DNA of 64,000 bases from positions 1-64,000 of the forward strand of contig CAZSZO010000013.1 of the NCBI GenBank assembly GCA_964611125.1, given 5' to 3'. Source of the DNA: JAEUIX01 sp964611125. Its GTDB lineage: Bacteria > Planctomycetota > Phycisphaerae > Phycisphaerales > UBA1924. Below the pieces are notes generated by a model. That model saw nothing but the letters and a program-made list of their open reading frames with translations. It was not told where the DNA came from and ran no database searches. Shown here piece after piece: positions 7,191-16,190 of the stretch. A program made the position numbers and the translations under genes. Position 1 is the stretch's first letter, and every line of letters begins with the position of its first letter.

Positions 7191-7396
7191 ACCTGATCGT
7201 TGGGGCGCTGCGGTGGTGTCGCCGGCAGGCGACACGTCGCCCGAACGCGACACAGCGAGCCCCGCCAGCCCGTGGGCGATTCGCGCGGAATCTGCGCAGG
7301 CTGTGTTCTGGCGCCATGGGGCCTGTTCTTATCGGTCCTCAGGCCAGGGGCCGCCCCGCTTCACCGCTGGCACGCCGCTCGAAGGGGTCTCCCCTC

Positions 7397-7909
7397 ATGC
7401 GGATCGACCAGCTCATTTCGCAGCTTCTCACGCCCATCTCGACGGCGCCGCTCCGGAGGCAGAGCGGCGTCGGCGGGTCGGGCTCGGCGGGCGGCGACAC
7501 GGGCGGTCGGAGGGGCTACGGCAACCTGACCTCCTCCGCACCGACGGTCGGGCTGGGCGATGTCGGGCAAGGCTCCGCCCTCGCCGCGCTCATCGGGCGC
7601 GGCGGCGACCAGATCGATCTGACCACCCTGCTCGCGTCCCGCCTCGGGGCCTCAAACGGCCAGTTCGCCGAGCCCTCGACGTCGGCGACCGCGGCGACCG
7701 CGGCCAGCGAAGGGGAGTCGACCGGCGCCGGCGGGGCTGAGGGCACGACGATCCTCGATTCGTCCTATCGCACGCGGGCCACGCTGGCCCTGCGATTCCC
7801 GCGCACCTCGGCGTATGGCCCGGAGATCAACTTCACCTTCACGGTGGATCAGGCCTATCGGCGGATCGACATCGTTCCGACCGGCTTGCTGGTCGACGCG
7901 CAGGGTTGA
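7397..7909 (+). CDS. Hypothetical protein, 170 residues
   Basis: I do not recognise a family. The protein begins MRIDQLISQLLTPI, has a Gly/Ser/Ala/Thr-rich low-complexity middle, and ends with a more ordered-looking segment (YRTRATLALRFPRTSAYG, then a beta-rich stretch). There is no signal peptide or membrane helix. GAAGGGG about 10 nt upstream can serve as Shine-Dalgarno. It is the first gene after the divergent queA and precedes the EF-G paralogue by 266 non-coding bases. Confidence 0.6.
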   Translation: MRIDQLISQLLTPISTAPLRRQSGVGGSGSAGGDTGGRRGYGNLTSSAPTVGLGDVGQGSALAALIGRGGDQIDLTTLLASRLGASNGQFAEPSTSATAATAASEGESTGAGGAEGTTILDSSYRTRATLALRFPRTSAYGPEINFTFTVDQAYRRIDIVPTGLLVDAQG

Positions 7910-8112
7910 GTCCCGGCCGGCCCCCGGCTGACTGCGGTTGGCCCCGGCCGACCTTACCTGGATCGACGCCCCGTCTGGGGTTGAGATGAGAGACCCCGTC
8001 CCGGATGAAAGTCCCGGCGGGGCTGTATCGGGGAGGGGGGGAGCATGGGCCCAACCCCGGCTGGGGGGGCCCCGGCGCGACACATCTTGCGGAAACACAG
8101 GTCTCAGGCGGC

Positions 8113-8141
8113 TTCCACCGCGGCCCGCCGCGCGGTACACT
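8113..8141 (+). promoter_or_regulatory. Candidate promoter of the EF-G paralogue
   Basis: TTCCAC and TACACT are separated by 17 bases, 35 bases upstream of the ATG at 8176. An AGGAG Shine-Dalgarno at 8163-8167 would be included in the transcript. This is a weak consensus match. Confidence 0.3.
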
Positions 8142-8175
8142 GGCGCTGAACGGACGGCCCTTCAGGAGCCTCCCC

Positions 8176-10248
8176 ATGCCCGCCGCGAACTCGGCCGATC
8201 TCCGCAACATTGTGCTCACCGGTCATCAGGGCGTCGGCAAGACGACGCTGATCGAGCGCATCCTGCTGCACGCCAAGGTCATCCCCAAGATGGGCTCGAT
8301 CGCTGGCGGCGACACCGTGTGCGACTACGACGCAGAAGAGAAGCACCACAAGCACTCGCTCTCCAGCCACCTGGCGTTCTGCACCTACGCCGGGAAGCAC
8401 TTCAACCTGATCGACACGCCCGGGTCGGGGGACTTCTTCGGGCATGTCGTGAGCGTGCTCTCCGCTGCGGAGATGGTCGGCGTGGTGGTCGATGCGTCGC
8501 GCGGGGTGGAGGTGACGACGCGGCGGGTGATGCGGCTGGCGGCGGAGGTCGGCCTCCCGCGGATGCTCATCGTGAACAAGATCGATCACGACGGCGTCGA
8601 TCTGCCGGCCTTGCTCGCCCAATTGCAGGAGAGCTTCGGGAGCGAGTGCATCCCGATCAACCTGCCGATCCGCAACAACACCGACGTGATCGATGTTTTC
8701 GATCACGACCATGCGGAGGCCGGGGCCGAGCCGTCGCTGATGAGCGTTGAGGACGCCCACACGCACATCGTCGAGCAGATCGTCGCCGAGGATGACCAGC
8801 TGACCGAGGAGTATTTCGAGAAGGGGGACAAGCTCGACCCGGTGAAGCTGCACGAGGCCACCGAGCGGGCCCTCAAGTCCGGTCACCTCATCCCGGTGCT
8901 CTTCTGCTCGGCCAAGACCGATGCGGGGATCGAGGACCTGCTGCACATCCTCGACAAGCAGTGTCCAAGCCCGCTGGAAGCCCTGCCGCCGCACGTGACG
9001 CTGCGCGACGCCGGCGGGCAGGAGCAGATGTTCGAGCCCGATCTTTCGAGCCCCGACAAGCCCGTGGTCGCCCATGTGTTCAAGGTGATCAACGACGTCT
9101 TCATGGGCAAGCTCTCGATCTTCCGGGTGCTGCAGGGCGTGGTGCGGAACAAGACCGAGCTGCACCACAACGATTCCAAGAAGCCCGTCCGCATCGGGCA
9201 CCTCTTCAAGCTCCGGGGCAAGGAGCACGTCGAGTGCGAGGCCCTCGTGGCGGGCGACATCGGCGTGGTGCCCAAGGTTGAAGAGCTGCGGTTCAACTCC
9301 GTCCTTCACAGCGACCCCGCTCAGCACTTCACGCCGCCGCGCCTGCCGATTCCCCGCCCGCTGTACGGCGTCGCCGTGGAGCTCAAGAACCCCGCCCAGG
9401 AGGCCAAGTTCTCTGACGCGGTGCACAAGATGATCGAGGAGGACCCGACCTTCATCATGGACCGCGTCGCCGCGACGGGGCAGACGGTGCTGCGCGGCAT
9501 GGGCGAGCTGCACCTGCGCGTGGTTCTGGAGCGCCTGAAGAGCCGGCACGGGATCGACCTGGAGACCAAGCCCCCGAAGGTGGCGTACAAGGAAACGATC
9601 CTCATCAAGGCCGACGGCCACCACCGGCACAAGAAGCAGACCGGCGGCGCCGGGCAGTTCGGCGAAGTGCACCTGCGCGTCGAACCCCTCCCCGCCGACC
9701 ACCCCGAGGGCTTCGAGTTTGTCAACGACACCGTCGGCGGGTCGGTCCCGCGCCAGTTCATGCCCGCCATCGAGAAGGGCGTGCGACAGGTGATGGCGAC
9801 CGGCGCCTTCGCCGGTTTCCCCATGTCGGGCGTGCGTGTCTGCGTGACCGATGGCAAGCACCACCCCGTCGACAGCAAGGAAGTCGCCTTCGTCGCCGCG
9901 GGCAAGAAGGCCTTCATTGACGCGGTCCTCAAGGCCCGCCCGGCCCTGCTGGAGCCCTATGTGATCGTCGAGATCACCGCCCCCGCCGATCGTCTGGGCG
10001 ACATCGCCAGCGACATCGCCGGCAACCGGCGCGGGCGCGTCCAGAGCAGCGATGTCATCCCCGGGGGGATGTGCCTGGTGAAAGCCGTCGCCCCGCTTTC
10101 GGAATTGATGAACTTCACCGGAGAGCTCAAGAGCATGACCGCCGGTCAGGGCTCCTACACCATGGAGTACAGCCACGACGAATACACCCCCGCGTCGGTG
10201 CAGGCCCAGGTCGTCGCGGCCTACCGGCCCCACGCGGACGAAGATTGA
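8176..10248 (+). CDS. Elongation factor G paralogue (EF-G2-like GTPase)
   Basis: This 690-residue translational GTPase has G1 GHQGVGKT at residues 16-23, G3 DTPG at 80-83, G4 NKID at 134-137, then EF-G domains II-V (for example GGAGQFGEVHLRVEPLP in domain IV and SDVIPGGMCLVKAVAPLSEL in domain V). The switch I region lacks the usual RGITI motif; the equivalent stretch reads EEKHHKHSLSSH. That change is typical of secondary EF-G copies rather than the main factor encoded with the ribosomal genes. The start at 8176 has AGGAG 8 nt upstream; an upstream extension to 8005 is not supported. It is a single-gene unit. Confidence 0.9.
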   Translation: MPAANSADLRNIVLTGHQGVGKTTLIERILLHAKVIPKMGSIAGGDTVCDYDAEEKHHKHSLSSHLAFCTYAGKHFNLIDTPGSGDFFGHVVSVLSAAEMVGVVVDASRGVEVTTRRVMRLAAEVGLPRMLIVNKIDHDGVDLPALLAQLQESFGSECIPINLPIRNNTDVIDVFDHDHAEAGAEPSLMSVEDAHTHIVEQIVAEDDQLTEEYFEKGDKLDPVKLHEATERALKSGHLIPVLFCSAKTDAGIEDLLHILDKQCPSPLEALPPHVTLRDAGGQEQMFEPDLSSPDKPVVAHVFKVINDVFMGKLSIFRVLQGVVRNKTELHHNDSKKPVRIGHLFKLRGKEHVECEALVAGDIGVVPKVEELRFNSVLHSDPAQHFTPPRLPIPRPLYGVAVELKNPAQEAKFSDAVHKMIEEDPTFIMDRVAATGQTVLRGMGELHLRVVLERLKSRHGIDLETKPPKVAYKETILIKADGHHRHKKQTGGAGQFGEVHLRVEPLPADHPEGFEFVNDTVGGSVPRQFMPAIEKGVRQVMATGAFAGFPMSGVRVCVTDGKHHPVDSKEVAFVAAGKKAFIDAVLKARPALLEPYVIVEITAPADRLGDIASDIAGNRRGRVQSSDVIPGGMCLVKAVAPLSELMNFTGELKSMTAGQGSYTMEYSHDEYTPASVQAQVVAAYRPHADED

Positions 10249-10400
10249 GCCAGTCCCGCCCGCGTCGCGCGCCCGGCTCCGCTGGGCGGGCGATCATTGC
10301 GGCATTGCCGCATCGCACGCTCGTCGCGCCCTGTTCCCTCACCCCAGTTTTGACCCGACCCTGACTCTCACCTGATTCCGATCTCTCCCGGAGCCCTCCC

Positions 10401-11363
10401 ATGGCCAGCAGCAGCGGCGGATCCCGTTTCTTCAGCGTCGTGGTCATTCTGCTCATCGGCGGCGTGGCGATCTATGTCGCATGGTCGCTGCGCAGCTACA
10501 CCGAGCCCGCGCAGGCCAAGGAGGCGCCGGGCGTCGCCGCGATGCTCCAGGCCGCCAGCGGAGCGAACATCGACGCCCTGCGGGCCGCGCTCAAGGCCGG
10601 CGGCGACGCCAACGCCCGCCAGATCCAGTCCGGCCCCGAGGAGGGCATGACCGCGCTCATGTACGCCGCGCGGGCCGGCCAGATCGCCATTGTCAAGGCC
10701 CTGATCGATGAGCACGCCACCGTCAACGCCCAGGCGAAGGACGGTCGCACGGCCCTGATGTACGCCGCGATGAGCGATGAGCCCGCCGCCGCACGCGTGC
10801 TGATCGAGGCCCAGGCCAATGTCGACGCCCGCGATGAGCAGGGGGTCACCGCCCTCATGCTCGCGGCGGGGCGTGGCCGCATGGAAGCTGTCGAGGCGAT
10901 TCTCCGCCAGGGCGCCAACACCGAGTTCCGCAACAAATGGGGGGATACGGCCCTCCTGTTCGCGGCGCGGACCGGCAGCCTCGAGAAGGTCAAGGCCATC
11001 CTCGACGCCGGCGCCGTGGTCGACGCCGGCAACCAGAGCGGCCAGACGGCCCTTTGGCTCGCCTTTGAGCCCGAGGAGTTGGATCTCGCCATCATCGAAC
11101 TGCTGCTGGCCCGCGGGGCTCGCGTCAATCAGACCGACACCGTCGGCGGCGTCACCCCGCTGATGCGGGCCGCCTGGCGCGGGCACGCCGCCTCCGCCGC
11201 GGCTCTTCTCAAGGCCGGCGCCGACACCAAGATTCGCGATCGCGAGGGCCTGACCGTGCGCGAGTGGGCCGCCAACCGCGGCGACGACCAGGGCAAGGCC
11301 ATATTGGCCCTTCTCGACCCCGCGCCAACGGCGCCCGCCCCGCCGACTCGCCAGAACCCCTGA
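10401..11363 (+). CDS. Membrane-anchored ankyrin-repeat protein
   Basis: The protein has 320 residues. One hydrophobic helix at about 11-29 (FFSVVVILLIGGVAIYVAW) is followed by about seven ankyrin units, each with the TALMYAA or TPLMRAA turn (EGMTALMYAARAG, DGRTALMYAAMSD, QGVTALMLAAGRG and others). The repeats probably face the periplasm if the helix is a signal anchor. GGAG lies 8 nt upstream of ATG 10401. It is convergent with the chemoreceptor gene. The partner is unknown. Confidence 0.85.
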   Translation: MASSSGGSRFFSVVVILLIGGVAIYVAWSLRSYTEPAQAKEAPGVAAMLQAASGANIDALRAALKAGGDANARQIQSGPEEGMTALMYAARAGQIAIVKALIDEHATVNAQAKDGRTALMYAAMSDEPAAARVLIEAQANVDARDEQGVTALMLAAGRGRMEAVEAILRQGANTEFRNKWGDTALLFAARTGSLEKVKAILDAGAVVDAGNQSGQTALWLAFEPEELDLAIIELLLARGARVNQTDTVGGVTPLMRAAWRGHAASAAALLKAGADTKIRDREGLTVREWAANRGDDQGKAILALLDPAPTAPAPPTRQNP

Positions 11364-11404
11364 AGCGAGGCCTGAACTGCTTCCCGGGCCCCGCCCCGGC
11401 CCGC

Positions 11405-13057
11405 TCAGGCGCGATTCGCAGACCGCCCGTACTGATTGGCCTGCTCCGTGTTCACCTTGAACTGCTCGGCCAGTGCCCGCATCCGCGCGGCCTTGTCCGC
11501 CAGGTCGCGGGCCGCCTGCGAGGCCTCGGCGATCCCCGACGCCGCGTAGCGCGTCACCTCGGCGATCGACGCGACCGATTTGCTGATCTCGGTGCTGGCG
11601 GCCGACTGCTCCTGAGAGGCCGCTGCGATCGACTCGATCATGGTCACGAGCCCCTTGGACGACTCGCGGATCCGGTTGAGGCTCTCGCTCGCCTTGCCGG
11701 CCCGGGCCACGCCCTCGCCGACCGACTCGGTCCCGCGGACCATCTGCTTCACCGCCGCGGCGGTCTCCTGCTGCACGGCCTTGATCGACTGCGCGATCTC
11801 CTCGGTGGCCGTGGTGGTCCGGTCGGCGAGCTTCCGCACCTCGTCGGCGACGACGGCGAAGCCGCGGCCGTGCTCGCCGGCCCGGGCCGCCTCGATCGCC
11901 GCGTTCAGGGCCAGCAGGTTTGTCTGGTCGGCGATGTCGTTGATCACCGACACCAGCTGCCCGATCTGCTGCCCGCGCTGCCCCAGCGCGTTGACGCTCT
12001 GCGCGCCCGATGACACCGCCGTCTCGATCTGCCGCATGCCCTCCACGGTCTCCTGAACGCTCTGAGCGCCCTGCTCGGCCAGGTCGCCCGAGCCCGTCGC
12101 CGAGCTTGTCGCCTCCTCGGATCGCGCCGCCACCTCACGGACGCTCGCGGCCATCTCGTCGATCGCCGCGGCGACCTGCGTCACCTGGGTGTTCTGGTCG
12201 GCCATCCCCTTGGCGAGGGTGTCGCTGGTGCTTGAGATCCGCTCCGATGACGACGCCACCTCGCGGGCCGAGCCGGTCAGTTCGCCGATGAGGTTGTTCA
12301 TCGTCCGCGTCATGTCGTTGCACGACGCGGCGAGTTGACCCAGCTCATCCTGGCGCGAGTCATCCATCCGGCCGCGCAGATCGCCCTGCGAGACGAGCTT
12401 GAGGATCCGGTTGCACTCCGCCAGCGGGCCCACGATGCTCCGCAGGGTGAGGAGCGAGATCGCGGCCACCGCCCCGACACCCACCACCGACAGCACCAGC
12501 ATGAGTCGCATCGCCGCGCTGCCTGCCCGATTCGACGCGTCTTCTGCTTGTTTGTTGAACTCCTCGATCTTGTCGCTCAGTGCGCTCATCCGGCCCTCAA
12601 GGGCGGTGAAATCCCTGTCGAACCCGGCCATGCCCGCCTCGGCGGCGGCCCGATCGCCAGCGAACTTCGAGGTCAGGCTCTCGGCGGACTCGATGTACTT
12701 CGCCAGGGCCGGCTTGACATCCTCCAGGGCCGCCTTGATCTCCGGGGCGAGCGGACGGTCTTCATTGGCTTTCACCGACTCCCGGAAATGCTCCGCGTGC
12801 TCCTTGAGGTCCTTGCTGGCCTCGGCGAGCTGCTCGGGCGTCTTGGCGAGCGCCGCTGACAGCACGTCGGAGTGCAGCGCATCGTGCATCATGTCAGCTT
12901 CCATGTGGTCCTGCAGCGACGACGCCGCGAGCGCGATGGCCTTGGCGCCCTCATCAACGCTCCTGATGCCCCAGACCCCCGCGCAGGCCACCAGCACCGT
13001 GACCGCGGCGGCGATCAACCCGAGAACATACAGACGAGACTTCACGGTCAGGTGCAT
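11405..13057 (-). CDS. Methyl-accepting chemotaxis protein
   Basis: This is a chemoreceptor of about 550 residues: TM1 near the N-terminus (LYVLGLIAAAVTVLVACAGV), a periplasmic four-helix-type sensor of about 160 residues, TM2 (RLMLVLSVVGVGAVAAISLL), HAMP and a long signalling coiled coil. The conserved hairpin tip INDIADQTNLLALNAAIEAA and the following GRGFAVVADEVRKLADRT are intact, so it should couple to CheA/CheW. ATG 13057 has GAGGA at proper spacing; ATG 13075 is an alternative six codons upstream. It follows the OprB porin gene by 104 nt on the same strand, so co-transcription is possible. Confidence 0.95.
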   Translation of the reverse strand: MHLTVKSRLYVLGLIAAAVTVLVACAGVWGIRSVDEGAKAIALAASSLQDHMEADMMHDALHSDVLSAALAKTPEQLAEASKDLKEHAEHFRESVKANEDRPLAPEIKAALEDVKPALAKYIESAESLTSKFAGDRAAAEAGMAGFDRDFTALEGRMSALSDKIEEFNKQAEDASNRAGSAAMRLMLVLSVVGVGAVAAISLLTLRSIVGPLAECNRILKLVSQGDLRGRMDDSRQDELGQLAASCNDMTRTMNNLIGELTGSAREVASSSERISSTSDTLAKGMADQNTQVTQVAAAIDEMAASVREVAARSEEATSSATGSGDLAEQGAQSVQETVEGMRQIETAVSSGAQSVNALGQRGQQIGQLVSVINDIADQTNLLALNAAIEAARAGEHGRGFAVVADEVRKLADRTTTATEEIAQSIKAVQQETAAAVKQMVRGTESVGEGVARAGKASESLNRIRESSKGLVTMIESIAAASQEQSAASTEISKSVASIAEVTRYAASGIAEASQAARDLADKAARMRALAEQFKVNTEQANQYGRSANRA

Positions 13058-13161
13058 TGGCGGATCCTCGTTCATGGAGTAAGTACAGGTCCGGTCTTTC
13101 GAATCGGCCGTTCATGGGCCCGGTCGGCTGCGGTCTGCGGCGGGGGTCAGCGGGCGGCCGC

Positions 13162-14532
13162 CTAGAAGGAGACCTTGATCCGCAGTCCGCCGACCACAGC
13201 GTCGTCGATGCTCGCCGAGCCCGATGGGTTCACGATGTACTGGAAGTCAGGCGTGATGGTGACGAAGGGGGTCACCGAGATGCGGTAGAAGCACTCAATG
13301 GCTGTCTCGTCGTGGGCGAACGTCGCGGCCGGGTCATCGCTCATGTCGGCGAAGGAGACCAGCACGCCCGTGGAGTCGTTGTCGCGCCCGCCGAAAGTTC
13401 CGTGCAGGACCAGTCCGCCCGTCACGTGGTTGCCCAGCGAGGCGATCGCGTCGTCGGCGTAGCCATAGCGCGCAAAGATGAACAGGCCCTTGGTGTCGTC
13501 GTCGTCGGTCTCGCCGCGCCGCAGCAATTGCTGCTCGCCCAGCACATACGCCCCTTCGGTGGTCCGCTCCGTGCCGCCGTCGATGCGGTTGAACCGCGCG
13601 GTATTCACCCACCCGCCTGCGGCGACCCGGCCCTTGCCCAGCGGGCCGACTTCAGACCACGAAAGTCCCGTCTCCCCGATGAAGTAGTACTCATTGCCCT
13701 CAAAGAGCGTGTCCGGTCCCCGCCGGCCGGTCTGCACGCCCACCGCCAGCGAACCGTCGAAGAACCCGCCGCCGATGTACCACTGCTCCGTCGGCTTGAC
13801 GAAGACCACCACGCCCGTCGCCGAGTTCGGATAGGTCGGGAACGACAGCTGCGTGATGTTGAACCCGGCCCCGGAGTGCAGGAACGGCCCGACGCATTGC
13901 AGGGTGTTGAACTCGGCGTTGGCCTCGATCTTGCCAGCCTTGATCCGCAGCCTGCCGTCGAGCAGCTTCTGCTCGTACCACAGTTCGGAGATCTGGTCGA
14001 CGTTCGCGCCTGCCTCGAGGTTGTCGAAGGACTGGAAGTCGCCCACGTCCAGCGAACCGCCACGCATGTCGGTGGACATGAAGTCGATGAACGCCGTGCC
14101 GCCCTCGATCTTGAAGGCCTTCTCGAAGTCCAGCGCGGCGTTGATGTCCAGCAGCGAGCGTGACGAGGCCCCGCGGCGAACGCCGCCGTCCCACACGCTG
14201 GTCCAGTCAAAGGTGTACGACCCGCTGATCGTCAGGCCCCAGTCCTCAAGGGCCGTGCGGGCCCCGCCCACATCGCCGAAGGCCCGCGACCATTCCCAGT
14301 AGGGCTTGCCGCCAAACCAGTCCGGGAGTTCCTCGGGCGTGGGTTCGGTCGGCGCCGGCGGACGGGGAGGGCGGCCGGGCAGGTCCTGGGGACCCGACTC
14401 CAGACCCAGCGTCTCGACCTCGCCGGCCCCGGCGACCGCCTCCTGGGCGTGCGCCGACGCGGCCAGCGCCAGCCCTGCACACGTCGCGAGCAGGAACGAA
14501 GAAACGGGCCCGGGGAGATAGCGCATCTTCAT
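13162..14532 (-). CDS. OprB-family outer-membrane porin
   Basis: This 456-residue protein starts with a signal peptide (SSFLLATCAGLALAASAHAQ), a Pro-rich linker, then an OprB-like barrel: EDWGLTISGSYTFDWTSVWD, LDINAALDFEK, AFIDFMSTDMRG, GRLRIKAGKIEANAEFN, and C-terminal ETAIECFYRISVTPFVTITP with a final aromatic (KVSF). OprB proteins are carbohydrate-selective porins. The start at 14532 (MKMRYLPG) has GAGGA 8 nt upstream; the frame extends to 14703 but without support. It is divergent from the HD-GYP-like gene and followed by the chemoreceptor. Confidence 0.9.
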   Translation of the reverse strand: MKMRYLPGPVSSFLLATCAGLALAASAHAQEAVAGAGEVETLGLESGPQDLPGRPPRPPAPTEPTPEELPDWFGGKPYWEWSRAFGDVGGARTALEDWGLTISGSYTFDWTSVWDGGVRRGASSRSLLDINAALDFEKAFKIEGGTAFIDFMSTDMRGGSLDVGDFQSFDNLEAGANVDQISELWYEQKLLDGRLRIKAGKIEANAEFNTLQCVGPFLHSGAGFNITQLSFPTYPNSATGVVVFVKPTEQWYIGGGFFDGSLAVGVQTGRRGPDTLFEGNEYYFIGETGLSWSEVGPLGKGRVAAGGWVNTARFNRIDGGTERTTEGAYVLGEQQLLRRGETDDDDTKGLFIFARYGYADDAIASLGNHVTGGLVLHGTFGGRDNDSTGVLVSFADMSDDPAATFAHDETAIECFYRISVTPFVTITPDFQYIVNPSGSASIDDAVVGGLRIKVSF

Positions 14533-14848
14533 CTGGCGGTCCTCACACACGCCACCCCGCGGGCCCACCAGGCCCGGAATGCGGCGGGCTTTCGAATCGG
14601 CCCGCGCGTCCCGAAAATGAAGGACACTGGTTGCAAAGACGATCGCGTCGTCTCCAGATCGTCCACCTTGACGGGGCTCTCGCCTGTCCAGGTGGACGCG
14701 CATCCCGGCGCCTCAGCGCCCGGGCGTCCGGTAACCCCGGGCGCTGGTCAAAGTCCGACGGTTGCGCCTGGGTGGACTCTACCGGACGACCCGCCGGGGT
14801 AAGCGCCGCCCCAACTCGGGCCGATGCCTGATGTTGAGGAGTCTCCGT
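14533..14848. other. Divergent intergenic region with several inverted repeats
   Basis: No gene is seen in these 316 bases. Three inverted repeats stand out: GTCCACCT (14661-14668) with AGGTGGAC (14690-14697); AGCGCCCGGG (14715-14724) with CCCGGGCGCT (14736-14745); CGTCCGGT (14725-14732) with ACCGGACG (14781-14788). They lie between divergent porin and HD-GYP-like genes and could be operators or mRNA structures. Confidence 0.5.
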
Positions 14849-16108
14849 ATGTTGAGGGTTCCGCTGAGCAAGGCCCGCTGCGGCATGAAACTGGCGATGC
14901 CGGTCCACCACCCGGCCCTCCCGGGGCATGTGCTGCTCAAGCCCGGCTTCGAGCTCGACAGCGCGGTGATCCGGCGGATGCAGGAGCTCAAGGTCCCTTC
15001 GATGTGGATTTACTACCCGGCCCTGGCCGACGTGGTCCGCTACATCAGCCCCGAGATTGCCGACGAGCACGCCCAGATAACCCGCGTGCTCAGCGAGTCG
15101 CTGCTCCTGGCCACCCGCGACGCCCACGCCCGGCTCGATTTCTCGGTCTACGCCGGGGCGGTGCGATCGCTGATCCGCAAGCTCAGCGAGGACTCCTGCC
15201 GCCAATTGCTGATCGCCGAGGTCTCGACCTCCGATCGCGTCCTGGCGGCCCACGGCGGCAACGTCTGCTTCCTCAGCCTGCTCATGGGTCTCAAGCTCGA
15301 CGCGTACCTGATCGCCCAGCGCAGCAAGCTGCACCCACAGCAGGCCCGCTGCGTCGAGAACCTCGGCGTGGGCGCGCTGGTCCATGACATCGGCGTGCTC
15401 CGCATCCCGCGCGACGCCCTCGAGCGCTTCTCCCGCACCGGCGACGAGGCCGACCCGCAGTGGCGACGGCATGTTGAGCTGGGCGTCGAGGCCGCGCAGG
15501 GTCGAGTCGAGCCCTCGGCCCTCGCCGTCATCGCCCAGCACCACCAGCGCTACGACGGACAGGGCTTCCCGGTCATGGACTCCGCCGCGGGCAAGCGGCT
15601 GCTCGTCGGCAACGAGATCCACATCTTCGCCCGCATCGCGCACATCGCCGATCTCTTCGACCGTCTCCGCAACGGCGCCGCGTCGCCCCTGCGCGACGGC
15701 CCCGCCCGCCCGCCCACGGTCCGCGTGCTCCGCGAGCTGGTCGAGCGCGGCCGGCGGCGCGAGGTCGATCCCGTCGTCATCAAGGGCCTGCTCGCCGCGG
15801 CGCCGGCCTTCACGCCCGGGGCCATCGTCTCGCTCAATGACGGCCGGCGCGCTGTCGTCACGTCGCTCGACCCCTGCAACCCCTGCCGGCCCGGCCTGCG
15901 TCACCTGCGCGGGAGCGCCGACGACCTCCCTTTAGAAGACGACCTGGGCGAGCCCATCGACCTGGAACGCGATCGCGGCCTGTGCATCGTGCGCGCGGAG
16001 GAGCAGGACGTCTCTGGCGACCTGTTCGAGCCCATCACCCCCGAGGAGTTCGATCTGCGGTTCCAGTTCACCCCGCCGACGGGCCGGGCGATCGTGCGAG
16101 CCGCCTGA
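14849..16108 (+). CDS. HD-GYP-type phosphohydrolase-like protein, degenerate active site
   Basis: This 419-residue protein has an N-terminal DUF3391-like segment and an HD-GYP core. The HD is present in LVHDIGVLRIP and the second motif in HHQRYDGQGFP, followed by ARIAHIADLFDRL. Canonical HD-GYP enzymes degrade cyclic di-GMP and read HDIGK and GYP; here the Lys is Val and GYP is GFP, so activity may be reduced or changed. A C-terminal part (PGAIVSLNDGRRAVVTSL) resembles the tail found in similar proteins. ATG 14849 is preceded by GAGGAG at 7 nt spacing; ATG 14831 is less likely. Confidence 0.8.
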   Translation: MLRVPLSKARCGMKLAMPVHHPALPGHVLLKPGFELDSAVIRRMQELKVPSMWIYYPALADVVRYISPEIADEHAQITRVLSESLLLATRDAHARLDFSVYAGAVRSLIRKLSEDSCRQLLIAEVSTSDRVLAAHGGNVCFLSLLMGLKLDAYLIAQRSKLHPQQARCVENLGVGALVHDIGVLRIPRDALERFSRTGDEADPQWRRHVELGVEAAQGRVEPSALAVIAQHHQRYDGQGFPVMDSAAGKRLLVGNEIHIFARIAHIADLFDRLRNGAASPLRDGPARPPTVRVLRELVERGRRREVDPVVIKGLLAAAPAFTPGAIVSLNDGRRAVVTSLDPCNPCRPGLRHLRGSADDLPLEDDLGEPIDLERDRGLCIVRAEEQDVSGDLFEPITPEEFDLRFQFTPPTGRAIVRAA

Positions 16109-16190
16109 CGGGGCCCGCCGATCGGGCCACCCGAGTCGGGCGGGCCAAGAGGGCCCAGAGTGCAAGAGGGAATGAGCCGGGCCGCATCAA

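Noticed and set aside
6036..7253. Longer start of queA at 7253
   Set aside because: The extra 21 residues lack family similarity; the conserved start aligns at GTG 7190.
8104..10233. Long minus-strand open frame of 709 codons opposite the EF-G gene
   Set aside because: It mirrors the EF-G codon pattern of a high-GC gene; the plus-strand frame has all EF-G motifs and the minus-strand product is a His/Asp/Leu-rich shadow.
10249..10400. TTGACC near 10351 as promoter of the ankyrin gene
   Set aside because: The facing -10 candidate (TGATTC) is too weak to list.
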